The notes beneath the pieces are model-generated. The model did no database searches. It saw only the letters and a list, made by a program, of their open reading frames with translations, and had not been told where the DNA came from. From positions 620,001 through 684,000 of the forward strand of contig NC_015436.1 in NCBI RefSeq assembly GCF_000208385.1: DNA of 64,000 bases, read 5' to 3'. This DNA is from Parasphaerochaeta coccoides DSM 17374. Lineage in GTDB: Bacteria; Spirochaetota; Spirochaetia; Sphaerochaetales; Sphaerochaetaceae. Below are positions 17,193-25,278 of the stretch, piece by piece. The position numbers and the translations under genes are program-made. The number at the start of each line of letters is the position of its first letter. The stretch's first letter is position 1.

Positions 17193-18275
17193 ATGGATTT
17201 TATGACTGCAAAAGAAGCATCTGCGCTTTGGGGAATCTCGCAAAGGCGAGTGGCACTTCTGTGTTCAGAAAACAGGATTGATGGTGCCGAAATGATGGGG
17301 AAGATGTGGCTGATTCCAAACACGGCGACAAAGCCTGATGATGCCAGGAGCTTGCGCTTCCAACCGCTTGAATGCCTGCCTGTTAAACCATTTGTGAAAT
17401 GGGCAGGAGGCAAAGCTCAGATATTAGATGAGATACGACGCTTATATCCATCTGGATTAGGAGCGACAATCACGAAATACGCCGAACCATTTGTCGGTGG
17501 CGGTGCAGTGTTGTTTGATATTCTTAGCAAGTATCAGCTTGACGAAATATATATAAGTGACATTAACCGCGAGTTAATCGCAACGTATACACACATTCGA
17601 GACGACGTTGGCGAACTCGTTGATGCTCTCAGAACTATGGAGCAAGAGTATATTCCAGCTTCGGATGATGACCGTAAAGAATACTATTATGAAAAGCGTG
17701 AACGCTTCAATCATCTGAAAGCAGAATCCGATACGAGCGTAGAAGTCGCAGCCTTATTCATTTACCTGAATCGGACTTGCTTCAACGGGTTGTACCGCGT
17801 CAATAGCAAGGGCGGGTTCAATGTTCCGATGGGGAGCTACAAGAACCCGACTATTTGTGATGAAAACAATCTGGCAGCGGTGTCCGAACGTTTACAGAAT
17901 GTCGAAATTGTCTGCGGCGACTACAAAGAATCGTGGAGCTTCATAGACAAGAGGACTTTTGCTTATTTTGATCCTCCTTATCGACCGCTTTCCGATACAG
18001 CGAGCTTCACATCATATGCCCAAGATGGGTTTGATGATGATAAGCAGGAAGAACTTGCCCGGTTCATTAAGGAATTGAGCCGAAAGGGCGCGTATGTCGT
18101 CGCAAGCAATTCTGATCCGAAGAATACCAATGAGGGTGATAACTTTTTTGATGAACTTTACAACTCACTTTCTATTGCCAGAATTTCTGCAAGTCGCACC
18201 ATCAATTCCGTTGGTGATAAACGCGGACGGGTAAGTGAGTTGTTGATTTCTAATTGTGAGGCGATAAGAGTATGA
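17193..18275 (+). CDS. HTH-fused DNA adenine methyltransferase (Dam/D12 class, GATC-type)
   Basis: The ATG at 17193 is preferred to one at 17076 because GGAGG lies 7 bases before it. The product is 360 residues. Residues 1-50 (MTAKEASALWGISQRRV) form an excisionase-like helix-turn-helix, usually found as a stand-alone regulator in Firmicutes. From residue 67 it is a D12-class N6-adenine methylase: FVKWAGGK (67-74), EPFVGGGAV and DPPY (260-263). With the DpnII-like nuclease next door the site is most likely GATC. The HTH may let the methylase regulate its operon. Confidence 0.88.
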   Translation: MDFMTAKEASALWGISQRRVALLCSENRIDGAEMMGKMWLIPNTATKPDDARSLRFQPLECLPVKPFVKWAGGKAQILDEIRRLYPSGLGATITKYAEPFVGGGAVLFDILSKYQLDEIYISDINRELIATYTHIRDDVGELVDALRTMEQEYIPASDDDRKEYYYEKRERFNHLKAESDTSVEVAALFIYLNRTCFNGLYRVNSKGGFNVPMGSYKNPTICDENNLAAVSERLQNVEIVCGDYKESWSFIDKRTFAYFDPPYRPLSDTASFTSYAQDGFDDDKQEELARFIKELSRKGAYVVASNSDPKNTNEGDNFFDELYNSLSIARISASRTINSVGDKRGRVSELLISNCEAIRV

Positions 18276-19129
18276 GAGACTTTGCCGAATGGCTTTCTCG
18301 TTTCCGAGAGAGCATCAGCGATTATGCCTATTACATTGACTTTGCCAAGGTTCACAAGAATGTTGATACAATCAAGGTTGAACTGAATATCCTGAACTCA
18401 CTGATTGGCTCGCAAAACATCGAGGCAGAGTTTGATGCTCTAGTCACGAAATACCCGGACACGCTGAAATGCGTACCCCTCTTGCTTGCGGTCAGGGCGA
18501 GCGAAATTTACGCTATTGACGAGGATGGTGAGTTTACATATGAGTTCCCCAAACCCAACCAGACCGCTGCGCAGTACAGGGTATTTATGCGAAAAACAGG
18601 ACTCTTTGATCTAATGGAGCAACACATTGTCCATAGCCTTGTGGACTACGCGACAGGTGTGGAAACCGGGCTTGATAGTAATGGGCGCAAGAACCGAGGC
18701 GGTCACTTGATGGAGAATCTTGTTGAGAACTATCTTCGCAAGGCTGGCTTTAAGCGCGATGTCAACTACTTCAAAGAAATGAAGCTTGCTGATATTGAGA
18801 GCAAATGGGGTCTTAATCTGTCGGCACTGAGTAATGATGGTAAGACGGTCAAACGGTTTGATTTCGTTGTCAAGACGGAGCAAACAGTCTTTGCCATTGA
18901 AACGAACTTCTATGCGAGTAGCGGCTCGAAGCTGAATGAGACGGCGCGGAGCTACAAAAACATTGCACAAGAGGCACAGAGTATTGATGGGTTTGCTTTC
19001 GTCTGGTTCACTGACGGTAAGGGGTGGATTTCCGCAAGACACAATCTTGAAGAAACCTTCGATGTGATGGAGCACATATATAGTATTTCAGACTTAGAGA
19101 ACGGAGTAATGGGCAGGATATTTCGATGA
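18272..19129 (+). CDS. DpnII/MboI-family type II restriction endonuclease
   Basis: A 285-residue protein. The N-terminus (FRESISDYAYYIDFAKV) and the C-terminal FAIETNFYASSGSKLNETA are characteristic of the DpnII/MboI family, which cuts before GATC. The FDF...IETN stretch supplies the acidic active-site residues. It overlaps the methylase upstream and the second methylase downstream by 4 bases each, so the three genes form one operon. The length is normal for DpnII and there is no sign of inactivation. Confidence 0.9.
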   Translation: MRDFAEWLSRFRESISDYAYYIDFAKVHKNVDTIKVELNILNSLIGSQNIEAEFDALVTKYPDTLKCVPLLLAVRASEIYAIDEDGEFTYEFPKPNQTAAQYRVFMRKTGLFDLMEQHIVHSLVDYATGVETGLDSNGRKNRGGHLMENLVENYLRKAGFKRDVNYFKEMKLADIESKWGLNLSALSNDGKTVKRFDFVVKTEQTVFAIETNFYASSGSKLNETARSYKNIAQEAQSIDGFAFVWFTDGKGWISARHNLEETFDVMEHIYSISDLENGVMGRIFR

Positions 19130-19863
19130 CAATAAGAAAATGGGAGCCGGATAATTTTGAGTTAGAGACTAATACGGTATGGAGTTTTCCTGATCGCGGG
19201 AACTGGGCGACGCATGATGCCAAGTGGCGCGGAAACTGGTCGCCGTATATACCAAGGAACATATTGCTTCGCTACTCCGGAGAGGGCGATTGGGTGCTTG
19301 ACCAATTTGTCGGCGGTGGTACGACATTGGTTGAAGCGAAACTGTTGAACCGCAATATCATTGGCATCGATGTCAATCCGGATGCACTGAATCGGTGTAA
19401 GGCGAAGATTGATTTTGAGTGTCCAAATGCAGGAACAGTAAAGCTATATCAAAACTCAGCGGGTAATCTGAGCTTCATTGAGGCTAACAGCATAGATCTG
19501 ATTTGCACGCACCCACCATACGCTGATATTATCCATTACAGCGAAGATATCGAAGGCGATCTTTCTCTAATGAGTGTTCGTGATTTTCTGGGTGCAATGA
19601 AGCCTGTTGCAGAAGAATGCTACCGTGTATTGAAGAAGGGGAAGTTTTGCGCCGTACTGATGGGTGATACTCGTAAAAAAGGTTGTGTTATTCCGATGAG
19701 CTTTGATGTTATGAAGATATTTGAAGCGGCTGGATTCGTAACGAAAGAGATAATCATCAAGGAACAGCACAACTGCAAGGCGACGGGTTATTGGAAAACC
19801 AATAGCATAAAGCATAACTTCCTGTTGTTGGCGCATGAGTATTTATTTGTGTTCCGGAAATAA
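19126..19863 (+). CDS. Second DNA methyltransferase of the restriction-modification operon (N4/N6 amino type)
   Basis: A 245-residue methylase. The S-adenosylmethionine-binding loop FVGGGTT is at residues 61-67, with IGIDVNP after it. The catalytic motif reads HPPY (129-132), a variant of D/N/S-PPY. Motif I precedes motif IV, unlike DpnA, where the order is reversed. It is therefore not the usual single-strand GATC methylase of DpnII systems; what it methylates is unclear. It is translated in overlap with the nuclease gene. Confidence 0.75.
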   Translation: MTIRKWEPDNFELETNTVWSFPDRGNWATHDAKWRGNWSPYIPRNILLRYSGEGDWVLDQFVGGGTTLVEAKLLNRNIIGIDVNPDALNRCKAKIDFECPNAGTVKLYQNSAGNLSFIEANSIDLICTHPPYADIIHYSEDIEGDLSLMSVRDFLGAMKPVAEECYRVLKKGKFCAVLMGDTRKKGCVIPMSFDVMKIFEAAGFVTKEIIIKEQHNCKATGYWKTNSIKHNFLLLAHEYLFVFRK

Positions 19864-20191
19864 GCTCATGGTCGATGACCGACTCAACGGACGACAGCCC
19901 GCTTCCAATTGCCCACCTACAAAGGAACGGACGATACCGGCACCAATGGCATCCTCAAGGGAAAGATAGGGGGCTAAATCTTGTATGCGCAAAACCTATC
20001 CCGCATTTAGTTCCTGACTTGTCTAGGATGCGACAGTATATCTGCCGTGGGCAAAACGCCCTGCTGGAATATCTCAAGAAAATTCACTGTCTGGTGAATA
20101 AGGACGAAGCCGTCATTAAAAATACAAACCAAGACTATATACAATATGCTATATGATATAAAAAATATTTTACGCTAATAGGTGGCTTACC
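19864..20191 (+). other. Non-coding stretch between the restriction-modification operon and the TfoX-like gene
   Basis: No convincing gene is seen in these 328 bases; a 93-codon open frame lacks a ribosome site and a recognisable sequence. The last 40 bases are AT-rich. Bases 20180-20188 (AGGTGGCTT) repeat the 3' end of tRNA-Thr (16510-16518), a possible trace of island insertion, but nine bases can match by chance. Confidence 0.4.
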
Positions 20192-20530
20192 ATGGCATCC
20201 AGTTCTGAATTTGTGGCATATCTCTGTGACTTGCTTTCCCCTTTGGGGAATGTGTCTGCAAGAAAGATGTTCGGTGATTACGGCATCTATGTTGACGGTA
20301 TTTTCTGTGCCCTCTGTTGTGATGACATCCTCTACCTCAAACCTCTGGAAAAGATTCTTGAACAATATCAGAGGACACTTGCTCCTCCTTATCATGGAGC
20401 AAAGGGATGGATTGTTTTCGATGACCCGGAATCTGATGATGCGCTTCTGCCTCTCTTTCAAGCCGTCCTTGCCGAGCTGAAGAAAGCATCTTCGGAGAAA
20501 CCTTCCAGGAGATCGGGAAGGGTAAAGTAG
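20192..20530 (+). CDS. TfoX/Sxy N-terminal domain protein
   Basis: A 112-residue protein consisting only of the TfoX N-terminal domain: SARKMFGDYGIYVDGIFCALCCDDILYLK, then APPYHGAKGWIVFDDPE. In Haemophilus, TfoX/Sxy activates competence genes, but most short proteins with only this domain have no proven role. The C-terminus is basic (SRRSGRVK). It is a monocistronic gene just before the ssrA promoter. Confidence 0.82.
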   Translation: MASSSEFVAYLCDLLSPLGNVSARKMFGDYGIYVDGIFCALCCDDILYLKPLEKILEQYQRTLAPPYHGAKGWIVFDDPESDDALLPLFQAVLAELKKASSEKPSRRSGRVK

Positions 20531-20557
20531 CTGTCTTGTTCCTTCCAATGATGACGC

Positions 20558-20586
20558 TTGATTCCATTGCTCCAACGTAGTATATT
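20558..20586 (+). promoter_or_regulatory. ssrA promoter
   Basis: TTGATT (20558-20563) and TATATT (20581-20586) are 17 bases apart. Transcription would begin near 20593, leaving a short leader for RNase P to remove before the mature 5' end at 20610. Confidence 0.65.
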
Positions 20587-20609
20587 AATTATGCCTTGCA
20601 TTTGTATGC

Positions 20610-20984
20610 GGGGGTGTTTCGGTTTCGACCGGCGGTATGTCAGGTCAGTAGTTGCAAGCGGAGCGCCAACTCCTAAAACTAGCACACGCTTTACCTGCCA
20701 AAAAAGAAGACGAAAACGTCTCTTATGACGCAGAATATGCTTTCGCTGCCTAAGGTAGTGTAAGTATACAGGTTCGCCAGGTGCAGCCCATAACCTGCGG
20801 ATACCTGTAACAACAGGGGCTTACCAGCACGAATGCCAGTGGCGTGCAGGGACACCAAAGCTGGATACGGCGTATCCACGTTTGCCGATAAACCACGGTA
20901 CGCCGGAACCACAGAGCATCGGCTAAGCTTGTAGATGCTGCTGGGTGGCCCGTCGGGACGAGGGTTCGAATCCCTCCACCTCCA
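20610..20984 (+). ncRNA. ssrA: Transfer-messenger RNA (tmRNA)
   Basis: The 5' GGGGGTG pairs with 3' CACCTCC to form the acceptor stem. The T arm is GAGGG-TTCGAAT-CCCTC, and the conserved 5' TTTCGGTTTCGACCGG is present. The tag frame begins at GCC (20697) and ends at TAA (20751-20753), giving AKKEDENVSYDAEYAFAA, longer than the 10-11 residue proteobacterial tag but with the same hydrophobic end recognised by ClpXP-type proteases. CCA is not encoded. Its partner gene smpB is at 43626-44099. ssrA 3' ends are common integration sites, and an accessory region begins right after it. Confidence 0.95.
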
Positions 20985-20992
20985 TCACCTAA

Positions 20993-21047
20993 AGACACCG
21001 AGATTGATACAATCTCCGCCCTCGGATTTCCGGGGGCTTTGGTGTCT
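20993..21047 (+). ncRNA. Structured element resembling a three-way junction, directly after ssrA
   Basis: An outer stem AGACACC/GGTGTCT (20993-20999 with 21041-21047) encloses two hairpins. The first is GAGATTG/CAATCTC with loop ATA (21000-21016); the second is GCCCTCGG/CCGGGGGC with loop ATTT and one wobble (21018-21037). Nearly every base is paired. It has no downstream U-tract, so a plain terminator is unlikely. It could be a mobile palindromic element, an integration scar, or the 3' end of the ssrA precursor. It is seen directly; its role is unknown. Confidence 0.5.
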
Positions 21048-21321
21048 CTTGGGGCGGGAAATGGCTTGTAATCAGTGGTTTTGCGAATCTTGAGTCTGCC
21101 GGCGTAGCGATTCGGACGTCTCGCAGAAGCGATGGTTTTGCTTTTTCTCGCGACGTTGCCGAATGACCGTCGCGAAAATGCACCACACAGCAAGCGGGGG
21201 AGGGTGCAAATCTCATAAGGCTATCTTAAAAAGTCGTGTGCAGATTCTACTTGTAGCGACGGCTACACCATACCAGACGTAAGTTTTGCCAAAGTGACAT
21301 TGCGACACTTGTTTTATCGTA
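21048..21321. other. Non-coding junction between ssrA and the accessory region
   Basis: No supported gene. An 8-bp inverted repeat TCGCGACG/CGTCGCGA with a 12-base spacer lies at 21148-21175. A minus-strand open frame of 75 codons exists but runs through the structured element above and lacks a recognisable domain. The stretch probably marks the left edge of inserted DNA. Confidence 0.4.
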
Positions 21322-22209
21322 TCAATCAGCCACAGACAGAGCAGCCCGCACTCTGTTTAAGAACATTTTCGATGCCTTGGAGAACACTTGGTATTTTTTC
21401 CAGACCAACGACATGCCTGCCTCCAGCCGGGGTTCCAGAGGGCGGAAACACAAGTCGCCGTCGTGCGGGACGCCAACAAGGCGGTCGAAGCAGATTGCAC
21501 TGCCGATACCTTCCTCAACCATCAGTTTCGGGGTGTTGATCAGATTGTACGTGGCAACTACATTCAATTTTTCGCATCCATGTCCAAGCCATCCCGACAA
21601 CCCGTTCTCATCCAGCATTTGTTTGGAACAAACAAGGGGAATCCCTCTTAGGTTTTCCGGCCGTATGACGTCCAAATCGGCCAACGGCGCATCTTTGCGC
21701 ATCAGAACACCCCAGATGTCCGCTTCGGGCAAACGCAGGTTGTCATACTTGCTGAGGGTCACAGGTTCAAACAACACGCCAAAATCAATCAGTCCTTTAT
21801 CCAATCGTTCCGTCACGTCATAGGAGTTTCCGCTGAAAATGTGATAGCGAATTTTTGGGCAGTCCCGTTGAAACTGTTTCATGATTCCAACCAGAAAACG
21901 CATGCCCTCCGATTCACCGCCGCCGAAATAAACGTCGCCACCGATTTCCTCATTGGAAGCCATAACCTCCGCTTTCGCTTTTTCCATCAGGTCAACGATT
22001 TCTTCTGCCCGCTTCCTGAGTATCAGCCCTTCATCGGTTAGCGTGATTCTTCTGTTGCCTCTGATGAACAATGTTTTGCCGAGTTCATCTTCCATGTCTT
22101 TCAGGGCACGGGACAGCGGTGGTTGTGTCATGTTCAGTTGTTCGGCAGCGCCACTGATACTCTGCTCACGTGCGACTGCAAGAAAATATTGCAAAACACG
22201 TATATCCAT
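21322..22209 (-). CDS. LysR-family transcriptional regulator
   Basis: A 295-residue regulator. The N-terminal winged helix (residues 1-60: FLAVAREQSISGAAEQLNMTQPPLSRALKDMEDELG) is typical of LysR, followed by a two-lobed ligand-binding domain. It is divergent from the flavodoxin-AKR gene, with a 17-bp palindrome carrying a T-N11-A LysR box in between, so it most likely controls that gene and itself. AGGAGGTG lies ahead of the ATG. The inducer cannot be inferred. Confidence 0.93.
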   Translation of the reverse strand: MDIRVLQYFLAVAREQSISGAAEQLNMTQPPLSRALKDMEDELGKTLFIRGNRRITLTDEGLILRKRAEEIVDLMEKAKAEVMASNEEIGGDVYFGGGESEGMRFLVGIMKQFQRDCPKIRYHIFSGNSYDVTERLDKGLIDFGVLFEPVTLSKYDNLRLPEADIWGVLMRKDAPLADLDVIRPENLRGIPLVCSKQMLDENGLSGWLGHGCEKLNVVATYNLINTPKLMVEEGIGSAICFDRLVGVPHDGDLCFRPLEPRLEAGMSLVWKKYQVFSKASKMFLNRVRAALSVAD

Positions 22210-22245
22210 ACTGCACCTCCTGGTTGTCTGATGGTATCACACCTT

Positions 22246-22314
22246 CACATACTTTTTAAGTATGATAAGGCATATTATATATGTATTTGATATTCGTGTA
22301 TTTCTCTGTATAAT
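22246..22314 (+). promoter_or_regulatory. LysR box and promoter of the flavodoxin-AKR gene
   Basis: The palindrome CATACTT-TTT-AAGTATG (22246-22262) contains T-N11-A. Downstream lies a plus-strand promoter, TTGATA (22287-22292) and TATAAT (22309-22314) with a 16-base spacer. The spacing from operator to -35 fits LysR-type activation of the plus-strand gene. Confidence 0.65.
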
Positions 22315-22346
22315 ACATGCAAGAGATGATTGGAGCAGAATGAGTT

Positions 22347-23864
22347 ATGCGGAGGATAAAGGATACAGCCTTGCGAAACATCAGACGAGCATTAGCGGTA
22401 ATCATCGCTTTAACCTTGATAACAATGTCTTTGTCGGCTTGCGGCACCAATGAACCGTATGCTGGGACAGGCGTCAGCCCGGAGACACAAACAGAATCTG
22501 AGAACTCTGTATCCGATACGTCGGCAAATGAGGAGGATACGAAGGTGCTGGTTGCGTATTTTTCATGCACGGGAACAACGGAAGCCATCGCAAAGGGCAT
22601 AACGGACGCAACGGGCGGAACGCTTTATCAAATCCTGCCTGAAGTGCCGTACACGGCTGCCGACCTTGACTATAATGACGGTAGTTCACGCGCCAACAAG
22701 GAACAAGACAGCGCTGCCGCCCGTCCCGCCATCAAAGGCGGTGCGGAGGGCATTGAAAAATATGATGTTATATTCTTGGGCTATCCCATCTGGTGGGGGC
22801 AGGCACCGAAAATCATTTACACATTTCTTGAAAAGTATGATTTTTCGGGCAAAACGATTGTACCATTCTGCACCTCTCATTCAAGTGGAATAGGCACAAG
22901 CAATACAAATTTGCACAGCCTTGCGCCTACTGCAAATTGGATAGAAGGCAAGCGGTTTGCCGCTGGTGCGAGCAAGTCAAAAATATCGGAATGGATAGAC
23001 AGCCTCGGTTTGAAAACGGGCGGTGCTGTGTCATCCTTCAACCTCTCGGCAGGGGAAAACGGCAAAGCCCCGACCGTGACGCTGAACAGTGGATACGAGA
23101 TGCCGATAGTGGGACTTGGAACTTACAGCCTGCTTGACGATGTGTGCGTAAACTCGGTTGCTTCCGCGCTCCAAAGTGGTTTCCGAAAGATTGATACCGC
23201 CTATATGTATCACAACGAAAAGGAAGTCGGAGAAGGCGTAAGGAAATCCGGCGTTCCGCGAGAGGAAGTATTTGTCACGACAAAGCTGTATCCGAATCAA
23301 TACGCAAACGCAGGAACTGCTATTGGTGAAGCTCTTGAAAAATTGGATTTAGGGTATATTGATTTGATGTTGCTTCACCACCCCGGAAAGGGTGATGTGG
23401 AGGCGTATAAGGCTATGGAGAAGGCAGTGGCTGAGGGCAAAATTCGCTCTATTGGGCTGTCTAATTGGTACATCGAGGAGATTGACGGCTTTATCTCGCA
23501 GATCGCGATCATGCCTGCGCTCATACAGAATGAAATTCACCCCTATTATCAGGAGAATGAAGTGATTTCGTATATGCAAGGCAAAGGCATCGTAATGGAA
23601 GCGTGGTATCCGCTTGGTGGCAGGGGGCATACAAAAGAGCTTTTTGAGAACGAAACCATCGCGGCGATAGCGGCGGCGCACGGGAAATCGCCCGCACAGG
23701 TGATTTTGAGGTGGGATTTGCAAAAAGGGGTGGTCGTCATACCGGGATCAAGCAATCCCGACCACATCAAGGAGAATATCTCCGTCTTTGATTTTGAACT
23801 GACAGATGAGGAAATGAATCGGATTAACGCACTTGACCGGGGTGAAAAACACGATTGGTATTGA
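22347..23864 (+). CDS. Lipoprotein fusing a flavodoxin domain to an aldo/keto reductase
   Basis: A 505-residue protein. A lipoprotein signal ends in LSAC (Cys32). Residues about 67-225 are a flavodoxin fold with FMN-binding YFSCTGTTEAIA and GYPIWWGQAPK. From about residue 244 a complete aldo/keto reductase follows (MPIVGLGTYS), with the catalytic Asp/Tyr in DTAYMY, Lys in TTKLYP and His in LLHHP, ending in DRGEKHDWY. The AKR part usually stands alone as a cytoplasmic NADPH enzyme; here it would be tethered outside the cytoplasm, where NADPH is scarce, unless the signal is not used. It heads an operon and is probably controlled by the divergent LysR regulator. Confidence 0.85.
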   Translation: MRRIKDTALRNIRRALAVIIALTLITMSLSACGTNEPYAGTGVSPETQTESENSVSDTSANEEDTKVLVAYFSCTGTTEAIAKGITDATGGTLYQILPEVPYTAADLDYNDGSSRANKEQDSAAARPAIKGGAEGIEKYDVIFLGYPIWWGQAPKIIYTFLEKYDFSGKTIVPFCTSHSSGIGTSNTNLHSLAPTANWIEGKRFAAGASKSKISEWIDSLGLKTGGAVSSFNLSAGENGKAPTVTLNSGYEMPIVGLGTYSLLDDVCVNSVASALQSGFRKIDTAYMYHNEKEVGEGVRKSGVPREEVFVTTKLYPNQYANAGTAIGEALEKLDLGYIDLMLLHHPGKGDVEAYKAMEKAVAEGKIRSIGLSNWYIEEIDGFISQIAIMPALIQNEIHPYYQENEVISYMQGKGIVMEAWYPLGGRGHTKELFENETIAAIAAAHGKSPAQVILRWDLQKGVVVIPGSSNPDHIKENISVFDFELTDEEMNRINALDRGEKHDWY

Positions 23865-23877
23865 TAGGAGAATGCCA

Positions 23878-24615
23878 ATGAAACGGATTATGCCGACAAT
23901 TATGCTGTTTATGTTGCTTGCTTTAACCGCTTGTAACAGCACAAACAGCAGTTTAATCAGCGATGATACAAGCTCTACTGTAACGGCGACCGATAAAACA
24001 GGAGCAACCGGGGCACAAACCCCGGAGCCGTCGAGCAATGCTGACGTTATAAGTGAGGAACCTGCGGACACGGATACCGGTTCGCCTGCTGCTGCACCAC
24101 CACTTTTTGACACAAAACCGCCGGAAGCGACAAGTTCTACGGTGAAGCCGGATGTTACGTCGAGTTCTGCTCCGGCGAAACCGCCGGATACGCCAAGCCC
24201 CACACCGAGCAGTACGCCCGAACCCGAACCAATAGAACCAACTAAAACTGAGGAAATAGATATGAGCAAAATGATGATCACAGTAGGAAGCACTACTTTT
24301 ACAGCAACTATGGAGAATAACGCATCCGTCAAGGCGCTAATGGAGTTACTCGTCAAAGAACCGTTGACAATCCAAATGAGTGAATACGGCGGTTTTGAAC
24401 AGGTCGGCTCGCTCGGTCAACGATTGCCCTCAAACGACCTGCAAACCACTGCATCGGCGGGGGATATTGTCCTTTATTCAAGCAATAACATCGTCATTTT
24501 TTATGGCAGTAACTCGTGGAGCTACACGCGCCTCGGCAAGATTGAGAGTGCGGGTGCAAAAGAAATCAAAGACGCCTTCGGGAGCGGCGCTTCCGTCACG
24601 CTTTCTATAAACTAA
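23878..24615 (+). CDS. Lipoprotein with a C-terminal cyclophilin-like domain
   Basis: The ATG at 23878 is chosen over 23872 because AGGAG (23866-23870) is then 7 bases away; 245 residues. The signal peptide ends in LTAC (Cys19). A long low-complexity linker rich in Thr, Ser, Pro and Glu (about 22-135) acts as a stalk. The last 110 residues form the small cyclophilin-like beta-barrel ([46 protein letters not shown]). Such domains are often near flavin oxidoreductase genes in gut bacteria. Proline isomerase activity is not proven for this subfamily. It is co-transcribed with the upstream fusion gene. Confidence 0.75.
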   Translation: MKRIMPTIMLFMLLALTACNSTNSSLISDDTSSTVTATDKTGATGAQTPEPSSNADVISEEPADTDTGSPAAAPPLFDTKPPEATSSTVKPDVTSSSAPAKPPDTPSPTPSSTPEPEPIEPTKTEEIDMSKMMITVGSTTFTATMENNASVKALMELLVKEPLTIQMSEYGGFEQVGSLGQRLPSNDLQTTASAGDIVLYSSNNIVIFYGSNSWSYTRLGKIESAGAKEIKDAFGSGASVTLSIN

Positions 24616-24628
24616 GGGGGAATCAAAT

Positions 24629-25207
24629 TTGGAATTACACGTATTGATTGACCATATGAGTGCAGGTAAGCCACTTCAAGGTGAGCTCGAACTGACAGGG
24701 CTAATGCGGCAATACGCCCGCGAAGCACAGCAAATCACGGCGGAGTTAAACGGCGGCTATCATGAGTCAAAGAAACTGAGAGAAATCTTCTCAAGGCTTA
24801 TCGGCAAAGAGGTAGACGAATCTTTCTGCCTGTTTCCACCCTTTTACGCTGACTTCGGCAGGAATATCACAGTAGGCAAAAATGTCTTTATCAACTCCTG
24901 TTGTTGTTTCCAAGACCAAGGCGGGATAGAAATCGGCGACAATGCGCTCATCGGGCATCAGGTGGTGCTTGTCACGCTGAACCACGGCATAGAGCCGAGC
25001 GACCGCGCATCGCTCTATCCCGGCAAAATTACAATCGGAGACAATGTCTGGATTGGTGCGGGAGTGGTGGTATTGGCGGGGGTGACAATCGGCGATAACG
25101 CCGTAGTCGCGGCGGGGGCGACCGTCACAAAGGACGTACCTGCAAATACGATTGTCGGCGGCGTTCCGGCAAAGATGATAAAGAATATACAGGGGGAAAG
25201 ACTATGA
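24629..25207 (+). CDS. Hexapeptide-repeat sugar O-acetyltransferase (maltose/galactoside type)
   Basis: A 192-residue left-handed beta-helix acetyltransferase. An N-terminal helical cap precedes repeats such as [30 protein letters not shown] and [15 protein letters not shown], and the family ending [11 protein letters not shown] is present. The catalytic His is in TLNHG. It transfers acetyl from acetyl-CoA to sugars. The start appears to be TTG at 24629 with AAGGGGGAA before it; an ATG at 24656 would remove part of the cap. The stop overlaps the next ATG (ATGA). Confidence 0.88.
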   Translation: MELHVLIDHMSAGKPLQGELELTGLMRQYAREAQQITAELNGGYHESKKLREIFSRLIGKEVDESFCLFPPFYADFGRNITVGKNVFINSCCCFQDQGGIEIGDNALIGHQVVLVTLNHGIEPSDRASLYPGKITIGDNVWIGAGVVVLAGVTIGDNAVVAAGATVTKDVPANTIVGGVPAKMIKNIQGERL

Positions 25208-25278
25208 TCTATCGCGATTTTCAAAATCTAAAACTGTCCGCGTTGGGATTCAGGGCAATAGTAAACCCGCGAAAATGA
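25204..25278 (+). pseudogene. N-terminal remnant of an aldo/keto reductase gene
   Basis: The 24-codon frame begins [16 protein letters not shown], the standard N-terminus of bacterial aldo/keto reductases that continue with GxMRLP. Here it turns into unrelated codons and stops, overlapping the next start. It keeps a start that overlaps the acetyltransferase stop. The body of the gene has been deleted. Confidence 0.7.

Noticed and set aside
19875-20156. Open frame of 93 codons after the second methylase
   Set aside because: No ribosome site, no family resemblance, and it runs into AT-rich promoter-like DNA.
20750-21193. Minus-strand open frame of 147 codons with GGGGIRTLVPTG-like sequence
   Set aside because: It is the antisense of the tmRNA 3' end and of the structured element; such frames over stable RNAs are recurrent artefacts.
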